From an uncultured Oscillospiraceae bacterium (GTDB taxonomy: Bacteria; Bacillota; Clostridia; Oscillospirales; Ruminococcaceae): DNA of 64,000 nucleotides. The stretch covers positions 1 to 64,000 of the forward strand of contig UQMF01000004.1 of NCBI GenBank assembly GCA_900542145.1, written 5' to 3'. The notes under the pieces are model-generated. The model did no database searches. It saw only the letters and a program-made list of their open reading frames with translations, and was not told the DNA's origin. Of the stretch, positions 57,659-64,000 are shown piece by piece. Position 1 is the stretch's first letter, and each line of letters begins with the position of its first letter. Position numbers and translations under genes: made by a program.

Positions 57659-59287
57659 TCAGAATCCGCTGAATCCGCCGAAATCCGAGCTCATGTCGTC
57701 ATCGTCGCTGTTGCTGCCGAAGTTCCAGATGGAGGAATCGTCGGCTGAGGGAGGAGCCACCTGCGGATCCTCTGCCGGTTCTTCCTGAACGGGGTCAGGC
57801 TCCGGCTCGTCGTAGGTTACTGCGGATCCTGCGCCGTTTGCGCTCTCCATCGCCTCGAGCTGTTTCTGGAGCGCAGCCCACGGATCTTCCGCAGAGGTGT
57901 CGTCGTTCTCGTCTGAATCGTTGGATTCATCATCTGAGGAGGTTCCGCCAAATGCCGCCTCAGCCTCGCGCAGCGCCTTCATCAGGTCGTCCTCCTCGGA
58001 AGCACCGGAAGCCGGTGCGGATTCCTCGTCCATGTCTATATCGGAAACATCGCTGGGCTTGACTGCCGCAGCTTCTTCTGCCGCCCGTACAGCCGCCAGC
58101 AGATCATCGTCTGCGTCTGCGGCGAGGGAACTTGACGGGAGGGTCTGCGCCAGCAGGTCCTTGGTGAAGTCGTGGTCGTATGCGGCTTCAGCGTGATCTG
58201 ACACGTCAAGCGGAGAAATTGCGTCCACGCTCTCCTCCTGCTCGGGCTCGTCGTGCTTGTCTTCCATTGCGAAGCCAGTCATGTCGTCGTGATTATCGTT
58301 CATGCTGAACAGGTCGCCACCGAAAGGATCGCTTGTTGTTTCGGGGTTGACCAGCGGAATATCCTTCTTCGCAGCTTCTGCCATCTGTCTTTCAGCGGCG
58401 GCAACTGCGTCTGCCATCTCGTTTCCGCTCCACTCACCGTCGAACACTGCCGGGGATTCCTCTTCCTCTGCAGTGGGAGCTTCTTCATATACAGGCTCCG
58501 GTTCTTCAGCAGGCTGCTCCGGTTCCTCTGCGGCTGCCTCGTATTTCGGCTGATCCTCTTCGGCAGGCTCCGGCTCGGGCTGCTCTTCCTCCTCAGTAAC
58601 TGCGTCGAACACGGACATGTCGGGAACCTCCGCAGGCTCCTCCGGCTGTATGAATACCGGGGCAGGTGCTGCTGCCGGCTCGGGGAGTGTGACTGCCGGC
58701 GCGGATTCTGTTCCCAGGATCTCTGCCGCAGACCTGTTGATGGAGTTGAACCCTGCGTTCATGGATTCGATCTGCTCACGCAGCTGCGCCATGAAAGCTT
58801 CGGTCTTTTCGGAGACCGTGTTCCTGTGCTGCTGTGCCGCTTCGATTATCTGCTGAGCCTGCTGCTTTGCATTCTCGATTATTGCAGCCGCTTCCTCGTT
58901 TGCCTTATCGAGCACCTCGTTGAATGCACGGGTTGCCTCCTGGGAAACTCCCTTGCCGCTCTTCAGCACATCGGTCATCTTTTTCTTCTCGGTGTCAAGA
59001 CGCTCCTTGAGGTTGCGTATTTCTATGAGCTGTCTGGAGGTGGTGGATTTCTCTTCCTCCAACTGGGAGGTTATTTCTTCCACCTTCTTGTCGGCTTCTT
59101 CCTGGGCTGCCTTTATTCTGCTGTCAGCCTCTTCCGCCAGTTTTTCAGCCTCGCGCGTTTTTTCGTCGTTGGCGCGCATATCCGCTTCCAGAGCGTTCAT
59201 TTTCTTGCGGAGATCGCTGATGTATGTATTTACTTCGTTCTTGTCAAACCCGAAAGGGACCTGCTTGAATCCATCGCCTGCTGCCAT
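57659..59287 (-). CDS. DivIVA-domain coiled-coil protein
   Basis: A 542-residue protein. The N-terminal DGFKQVPFGFDKNEVNTYISDLRKKM matches the DivIVA membrane-curvature-binding start. A coiled coil follows to about residue 215 (EKTREAEKLAEEADSRIKAA ...), then a very acidic, Glu/Pro/Asp-rich tail of over 300 residues ending DDDDMSSDFGGFSGF. DivIVA relatives organise division and polar growth. The tail is far longer than in typical DivIVA (about 160 residues). I chose the ATG at 59287 (AGGAGGAATCAC). The gap 59288-59627 holds this and the ireB promoter. Confidence 0.85.
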   Translation of the reverse strand: MAAGDGFKQVPFGFDKNEVNTYISDLRKKMNALEADMRANDEKTREAEKLAEEADSRIKAAQEEADKKVEEITSQLEEEKSTTSRQLIEIRNLKERLDTEKKKMTDVLKSGKGVSQEATRAFNEVLDKANEEAAAIIENAKQQAQQIIEAAQQHRNTVSEKTEAFMAQLREQIESMNAGFNSINRSAAEILGTESAPAVTLPEPAAAPAPVFIQPEEPAEVPDMSVFDAVTEEEEQPEPEPAEEDQPKYEAAAEEPEQPAEEPEPVYEEAPTAEEEESPAVFDGEWSGNEMADAVAAAERQMAEAAKKDIPLVNPETTSDPFGGDLFSMNDNHDDMTGFAMEDKHDEPEQEESVDAISPLDVSDHAEAAYDHDFTKDLLAQTLPSSSLAADADDDLLAAVRAAEEAAAVKPSDVSDIDMDEESAPASGASEEDDLMKALREAEAAFGGTSSDDESNDSDENDDTSAEDPWAALQKQLEAMESANGAGSAVTYDEPEPDPVQEEPAEDPQVAPPSADDSSIWNFGSNSDDDDMSSDFGGFSGF

Positions 59288-59387
59288 CTGTGATTCCTCC
59301 TGAAAAATGTGAGATTTCAAAACAAATTGGTTTGCAGGGCACAAATTACCAGATATGCCCTGATGCACAACTGCATTACTAACTGTT

Positions 59388-59416
59388 ATTATAGCACAAA
59401 AAACTGAATTATACAA
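59388..59416 (-). promoter_or_regulatory. Promoter of the DivIVA-like gene
   Basis: On the minus strand TTGTAT (59416-59411), 17 bp, TATAAT (59393-59388), about 95 bp before the start codon. Confidence 0.6.
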
Positions 59417-59549
59417 GTGTTTTAGCAAATTTTATATATACCGTGGCATGCGGTGTATATTTTTTGTGAGATTATCCAAAGTCGGGAAATTATTTTTGTA
59501 ACAATTATAGATTTTATGTGGTAATAATGACTAAACTCTGCAAAGATAG

Positions 59550-59578
59550 TTGTAATTTCAGAAGAACTCGTGTATAAT
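59550..59578 (+). promoter_or_regulatory. ireB promoter
   Basis: TTGTAA (59550-59555), 17 bp, TATAAT (59573-59578), about 45 bp before the ireB start. Confidence 0.65.
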
Positions 59579-59627
59579 TAATACTGTAACCGATTTGTAA
59601 CAATTTGGGCAAGGAAGGATTGATGTT

Positions 59628-59873
59628 ATGCACGACAAGACCATGACTTTTTCTGTACACGATGACAGAGAAAACGAGATGAAGGAGATCCTTACTACTG
59701 TCTATGACGCGCTCAAGCAGAAGGGCTACAACCCGATAAATCAGCTTGTTGGCTATATTCTCTCGGAGGATCCTACTTACATCACGACGTTCAATAACGC
59801 ACGCGGACTTATCCGCCACATTGATCGTGACGAACTTCTCCAGGTGCTTGTGAAGTCCTATCTGTCGGACTGA
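59628..59873 (+). CDS. ireB: IreB family regulatory phosphoprotein
   Basis: An 81-residue protein of the UPF0297 family (YrzL in Bacillus, IreB in Enterococcus). Family blocks are LTTVYDALKQKGYNPINQLVGYILSEDPTYI and NARGLIRHIDRDELL. IreB is phosphorylated by the IreK/PASTA Ser/Thr kinase and limits cell-wall stress resistance. In many Firmicutes it precedes ruvX and yrzB; here ruvX is about 25 kb away. Confidence 0.92.
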   Translation: MHDKTMTFSVHDDRENEMKEILTTVYDALKQKGYNPINQLVGYILSEDPTYITTFNNARGLIRHIDRDELLQVLVKSYLSD

Positions 59874-59948
59874 AAACAGAAAAAATACGACCAACGACCC
59901 CACCCAAGAAGTGGGGCTGTTTGTTATTTTACCAAGGGATTTTTTTAT

Positions 59949-61313
59949 ATGACTTATACTAAAAAGATGACCGAGGGCAGCGAGCTGAAGCACATCATAC
60001 TCTTCACGCTGCCGCTCTTTGCCGGAAACGTATTCCAGCAGCTCTACAACATCGTGGATTCCATCATTGTCGGGAAGTTCCTCGGCTCGGACAAGCTGGC
60101 GGCGGTCGGTACCACCGGTTCGCTGACGTATCTGTTCAGCACACTGTGCATAGGGCTATCTGTCGGCGCCGGAATACTCATCTCGCAGCGATTCGGTGCA
60201 GGAATGCATAAGGAAGTCAAGAAGCTCATCACCAACTCCGCGTATGTGATACTGGCATTCGGTGCGGTGGTGACGGTGATATCCGTGGCACTTGCCGGGC
60301 TGCTGATGAAGATGATGAACACCCCGGAGAACCTGCTCCAGGACGCGACCTCCTACATGCGCGCGGCGTGCTCCGGAACCATCTGCGTTGCCGCGTACAA
60401 CTGGATAAACGCCGTAATGCGCTCGCTTGGGGATTCCCGGACGCCGCTGATATTCCTGGTGGTGGCGAGCCTGCTCAACGTGGGGCTTGACCTGCTCTTC
60501 GTGGTCGTATTCGGCTGGGGAGTTGTCGGCGCGGCTTACGCCACGGTCATCTCCCAGGGAATAAGCGCCGCCGGAAGCATAATCGTGGGATTCCGCCGGA
60601 ACCCGTATTTCAGGCTGACCCGTGAGGACGCGAAGCCGGTGGGCGAGGTGTGCCGCAAGTGCATTACCACCGGAATCCCGATAGCGCTCCAGAATGCGAT
60701 GATCTCTGTTTCGATGATATTCCTGCAGCGCACCGCCAACGGCTTCGGCGAAACCGTCATGGCGGCATACACCGCGACAATGCGCGTGGAACAGCTGGTG
60801 CAGCAGCCGTTTGCATCACTGAACGCGGCGGTTTCCACCTTTGCTGGGCAGAATATCGGCGCAGGGCTTCAGAAGCGCGTTATCCGCGGATATCACAGGA
60901 GTATGCTGGTGACCGTGGGATTCGCCCTGTTCATTATGGGGATATTCCTGCTGCTTGGCGACCAGATCGTGGGAATGTTCGTGGACGATCCGCAGGTAAT
61001 CGAGATCGGCGGAAAGGCTCTTCGGCTGTCCTGCCTGTTCTACATCGCGCTGGGAACTATCCACACCACGCGCGGACTTCTTAACGGCGCCGGCGATGTG
61101 GTTTACGCGATGATAAACGGCTTCGTGGAGGTCGTCGGAAGAATCGGGTTCGCGATAATACTCGTGCATATTCCGGAAATGGGCTGGTGGGCAGTATGGA
61201 CCACTACCTGCCTTACATGGGTGATAACGGCGCTTATGAGTCTTATTCGTTACTGGCAGGGCAAATGGAAGAACAAATGCAGTCTTAACGCAGAAAAGGA
61301 GCCGGCGGTGTGA
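59949..61313 (+). CDS. MATE family efflux transporter
   Basis: A 454-residue transporter with 12 predicted helices in two six-helix bundles. LFAGNVFQQLYNIVDSIIVGKFLGSDKLAAVG is the classic NorM/DinF-type N-terminal block, and its counterpart QNAMISVSMIFLQRTANGFGETVMAAYTA starts the second half; AGQNIGAG follows. It exports drugs or metabolites with Na+ or H+. A weak GC hairpin (59897-59917) separates it from ireB. Confidence 0.93.
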   Translation: MTYTKKMTEGSELKHIILFTLPLFAGNVFQQLYNIVDSIIVGKFLGSDKLAAVGTTGSLTYLFSTLCIGLSVGAGILISQRFGAGMHKEVKKLITNSAYVILAFGAVVTVISVALAGLLMKMMNTPENLLQDATSYMRAACSGTICVAAYNWINAVMRSLGDSRTPLIFLVVASLLNVGLDLLFVVVFGWGVVGAAYATVISQGISAAGSIIVGFRRNPYFRLTREDAKPVGEVCRKCITTGIPIALQNAMISVSMIFLQRTANGFGETVMAAYTATMRVEQLVQQPFASLNAAVSTFAGQNIGAGLQKRVIRGYHRSMLVTVGFALFIMGIFLLLGDQIVGMFVDDPQVIEIGGKALRLSCLFYIALGTIHTTRGLLNGAGDVVYAMINGFVEVVGRIGFAIILVHIPEMGWWAVWTTTCLTWVITALMSLIRYWQGKWKNKCSLNAEKEPAV

Positions 61314-61342
61314 ACTCCGGCTGAGATGGTAAGGAGGATTAT

Positions 61343-62800
61343 ATGAACGGCAGGATTTTAAAGGAAGCGGCGGTTTTATCCGCTGCGGCAGTGCTTCTGA
61401 CCGGCTGCCAGACGGTGGATTCCACCCACGAGCCGGATTCCGGCAGCGTTGGTATCGGCGAGCTTATAGGTAACCTGTATGTGGACGCGAATTCCTCTGC
61501 GGAGGAGTCGTCCGTGCCGGAATCCTACTGGGATAACGCTGACGAGAGCGGCTATGATACCAGCCCGGATTATTCGGAGCCGGATCACTTCCAGGCTCCC
61601 GAGGGCGGACATCTGACTATCCTCAGCTGGACCGGAAACTCGGAAACCCGGGATATGGTGGAGCATTTTTTAAAGGACAAGGGGTACTCCGAGTCCGACA
61701 TTGAGATCAAATATCTCGGGGATTATAGCGAATCGGCGAAGTCCGAATACCGCAACTATCTGTATGGCGACGGCGACGCTGATATCATCGTGCTGGACAA
61801 CGATATTTCCGATGAGTTTTATGAGAGTCAATTATGCATGCCGCTGTCTGATGTCGGTCTGTTCAAGTCCGATTTCACCCAGGCATTCAATTACACTCTG
61901 GAACTCGGGACCAACCAGAGCGGCGTATTCATGGGCGTCAGCCCGATAGCATGCCCCGGCGGATTCGTGTACCGCGCCGATCTTGCAAGGGAGTATCTCG
62001 GCGTCACAAGCCCGGAGGAAATGCAGGAACTCATCGGCAGCTGGGACGGGTTCGTTGACACCGGGCGAAGGCTGTATTCCGCTTCCGGTCAGAAGCTATC
62101 ACTGGCTTCCACCTACGAAGGGGTATGGCAGGCGTATAAGGGCGCGGCGCTTCCATGGGTGGACAGCGAGAGCAGGCTAAACCTCAGCTATTCTGCGGAA
62201 CACTTTTTCGACATAGTGGACAGCCTGAGATACAACGGCGGCGTTTATGGCGCATTGCAGTGGGATATGTCGTGGTATGACAGCATTTCTGGTGGGTCAG
62301 CCCTGGGAGAATTCCTCCCGACATGGGGGCTGACCGACAATGAGTATTCCATGCTTGCTCAGATGTGCGGGAACGGGCAGTACGAAATGGCGTTCTGCAA
62401 GGGACCCGGCGCGTATTACTGGGGCGGTACCATATTTGCCGTTGCAAATAAGTGCGACGACCCGACCCTCGCAAGGGAATTCCTGGAGTACACCTGTCTT
62501 GACGTGGATTTCATGAGAGAATACGCCGAGGAATCCGGGGCGTTTGTCAATAACCGCGCTGTTGTCATCAGCATGAGCCCGTATAACAGCCTGCTCGGCG
62601 GCGAGGATTACTACAAGTGGCTCGTGGAATCCGCCGACGAGGTGTCCGCCTATGGGCATACCCAGTACGATTCGGAGATAGCGTACAGCTTTATCAGCAG
62701 CGCTAAGAACTATATCGACGGCACATTCACCAGAGATGACGCTATCCGTGAATTCAAACTGAGCGTGGCGGAAAAATACCCATCGCTGTATATTGACTGA
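61343..62800 (+). CDS. Extracellular solute-binding lipoprotein
   Basis: A 485-residue lipoprotein (VLLTGC lipobox near residue 22), an acidic Ser-rich linker to about 85, then a type 1 sugar-binding-protein fold (HLTILSWTGNSETRDMVEHFL ... ADIIVLDNDISDEFYES ... NGQYEMAFCKGPGAYYWGG). It probably binds an oligosaccharide for an ABC importer; no permease genes are next to it. It lies 29 bp after the MATE gene and is perhaps co-transcribed. The terminator at 62833 follows. Confidence 0.85.
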   Translation: MNGRILKEAAVLSAAAVLLTGCQTVDSTHEPDSGSVGIGELIGNLYVDANSSAEESSVPESYWDNADESGYDTSPDYSEPDHFQAPEGGHLTILSWTGNSETRDMVEHFLKDKGYSESDIEIKYLGDYSESAKSEYRNYLYGDGDADIIVLDNDISDEFYESQLCMPLSDVGLFKSDFTQAFNYTLELGTNQSGVFMGVSPIACPGGFVYRADLAREYLGVTSPEEMQELIGSWDGFVDTGRRLYSASGQKLSLASTYEGVWQAYKGAALPWVDSESRLNLSYSAEHFFDIVDSLRYNGGVYGALQWDMSWYDSISGGSALGEFLPTWGLTDNEYSMLAQMCGNGQYEMAFCKGPGAYYWGGTIFAVANKCDDPTLAREFLEYTCLDVDFMREYAEESGAFVNNRAVVISMSPYNSLLGGEDYYKWLVESADEVSAYGHTQYDSEIAYSFISSAKNYIDGTFTRDDAIREFKLSVAEKYPSLYID

Positions 62801-62832
62801 CGCGTCTGCATTTTTGTCCACTGAACAATCTG

Positions 62833-62864
62833 CCGGGACCTTCTTGTGGGAGGTCCCGGTTTTT
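62833..62864 (+). terminator. Terminator of the solute-binding gene
   Basis: CCGGGACC (62833-62840) pairs with GGTCCCGG (62852-62859) and is followed by TTTTT. Confidence 0.9.
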
Positions 62865-63000
62865 GCGCGCGGAAAGCTGTGTGTGGAAAAATACTGTCTT
62901 GATTTTGTGATACAAATATAGGATTTTGTCTACTGAAATTCCGGACGGGATATGCTACAATAATATCACCGAAATAAATCACTTCTGCGAGGTAATCATC

Positions 63001-64000
63001 ATGCTGAACAACGTAAAGAACGGCTCTGTAAAGATACTCCCCGGCGTATTCCGCGAGAGAATGGACGTAAACCGCCGCTATCTGATGGAGCTTGACGCTA
63101 ACTGCCTGCTCCAGAATTTCTACCTGGAGGCTGGAATAATCCTCCCGGGACTCCAGGTCGTTGACGATCCCACCACCGCGAATATCCACTGGGGCTGGGA
63201 GGCTCCCGTGTGCCAGCTGCGCGGACACTTCCTGGGGCACTGGATAAGCGCTGCGGCAAAGCTTATCGCCTCCGACGGCGATGCTGAGCTGAAAGTAAAG
63301 ATGGACGGTATAATCAGCGAACTTGCACGCTGCCAGGAGCTTAACGGCGGCGAGTGGGTAGGCTCCATTCCCGAGAAGTACTTCACACGCCTGATAAACA
63401 ACCAGTACATCTGGTCGCCGCAGTACGTTATGCACAAGACCATCATGGGACTTTCCGATGCGTACATCTACACCGGAAACACCCTGGCGCTGGATATCCT
63501 GTCGCATCTCTCCGACTGGTATATCCGCTGGACCGGGCGCGCTGCTGAAACCAATCCCCACGCAGTATACGCCGGAGAGGAAGCCGGAATGCTGGAGGTA
63601 TGGGCGCAGCTCTATCAGCTGACGAACGATGAGAAGTACCTCACCCTTGCGAAGCGCTATGCGGACGCCGGACTGTTCCGCAAGCTCAGGGAGGGCAGGG
63701 ACAGCCTGACCAACTGCCACGCGAATGCAAGTATTCCGTTCACCCACGGTGCCGCAAGAATGTATGAGATCACCGGCGACAACGACTGGCTGGAGGTCAT
63801 GAAGCTGTTCTGGAAGTTCGCAGTCACCGACCGCGGAATGTACTCCACCACCGGAATGAACGCCGGGGAGTTCTGGGTTCCTCCGCACTTACAGGGGCAT
63901 TTCATCGGCAGCAACGACCAGGAATTCTGCACCGTTTACAATATGGTGCGCACAGCGTCCTTCCTGCTCAGGTACACCGGCGAGAAGCAGTATGCGGACT
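63001..64000 (+). CDS. GH127-family (DUF1680) glycoside hydrolase, 5' part
   Basis: An open frame that runs off the window end, 333 codons present. MLNNVKNGSVKILPGVFRERMDVNRRYLMELDANCLLQNFYLEAG, WEAPVCQLRGHFLGHWISAAAKL and GEEAGMLEVWAQLYQLTNDEKYL are blocks of the DUF1680/GH127 group, which includes beta-L-arabinofuranosidases. No signal peptide is seen, so it is probably cytoplasmic, acting on imported arabinosides. GCGAGG precedes the ATG by 8 nt. The catalytic Cys/Glu region lies beyond the window. Its weak promoter may be CTGAAA/TACAAT at 62933-62961. Confidence 0.9.
   Translation, partial: MLNNVKNGSVKILPGVFRERMDVNRRYLMELDANCLLQNFYLEAGIILPGLQVVDDPTTANIHWGWEAPVCQLRGHFLGHWISAAAKLIASDGDAELKVKMDGIISELARCQELNGGEWVGSIPEKYFTRLINNQYIWSPQYVMHKTIMGLSDAYIYTGNTLALDILSHLSDWYIRWTGRAAETNPHAVYAGEEAGMLEVWAQLYQLTNDEKYLTLAKRYADAGLFRKLREGRDSLTNCHANASIPFTHGAARMYEITGDNDWLEVMKLFWKFAVTDRGMYSTTGMNAGEFWVPPHLQGHFIGSNDQEFCTVYNMVRTASFLLRYTGEKQYAD

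Overview
The window is 64 kb of a low- to mid-GC Gram-positive chromosome, most likely a fibre-degrading Ruminococcus-type member of the Oscillospiraceae (class Clostridia). This rests on family content: IreB, a DivIVA-like protein, NadBC without NadA, type 1B PyrD with PyrK, PyrR attenuation, CotH and GH5/GH127 carbohydrate enzymes, a clostripain-type lipoprotein protease and a YesL-type protein. Genus is inference; no 16S sequence is present.

Layout. Bases 1-635 are the end of an rRNA operon: 23S 3' end, 5S and tRNA-Asn(GTT). From the tRNA 3' half to 9597 lies an integrated filamentous phage (inovirus) of about 9 kb, bounded by a perfect 48-bp repeat (590-637 and 9550-9597). It carries a tyrosine integrase, a pVI-like protein, a pIII-like adsorption protein, a Zot-type assembly ATPase, a ribbon-helix-helix protein, a major coat protein with leader peptide, two one-helix minor proteins, a probable ssDNA-binding protein, a set of small early proteins, an XRE repressor with paired operators, a Rep_trans replication initiator and a methyltransferase-like protein. 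Three hairpin-rich noncoding stretches are candidate origins or packaging signals. The phage separates tRNA-Asn from the original operon terminator at 9607-9648.

9.7-23.7 kb is ordinary chromosome: an ECF-like sigma factor with a membrane partner and a secreted protein, ThrH, a surface-anchored SGNH hydrolase, a LacI regulator, a SEDS (RodA/FtsW) protein, galactokinase, HflX, nadBC, a lipoprotein, an XRE regulator and a SplB-like radical SAM protein. 23.8-34.2 kb is a pyrimidine operon (pyrR-pyrC-pyrF-carA-carB-DUF2975-like-pyrK-pyrD-ruvX) behind a consensus promoter and a PyrR-type leader; pyrB and pyrE are not in it. 34.3-42.8 kb holds an acetylesterase, small metabolic genes, a GH5 enzyme, a CotH protein and membrane proteins. 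43.1-51.5 kb has mgsA, a MinD-like ATPase, a C11 protease and a hybrid histidine kinase with a LytTR regulator. 52-64 kb has a secreted transglutaminase-like protein, a deoxyinosine glycosylase, a zinc-ribbon protein behind a degenerate tRNA-like element, a sigma factor, a lone fumarase beta domain, a DivIVA-like protein, IreB, a MATE exporter, a sugar-binding-type lipoprotein and the start of a GH127 enzyme.

The two most unusual items are the inovirus in a Gram-positive host and a dispersed ~243-bp repeat (13392-13635 and 42871-43112). The repeat's two copies differ in sequence but keep the same series of hairpins through compensatory changes.
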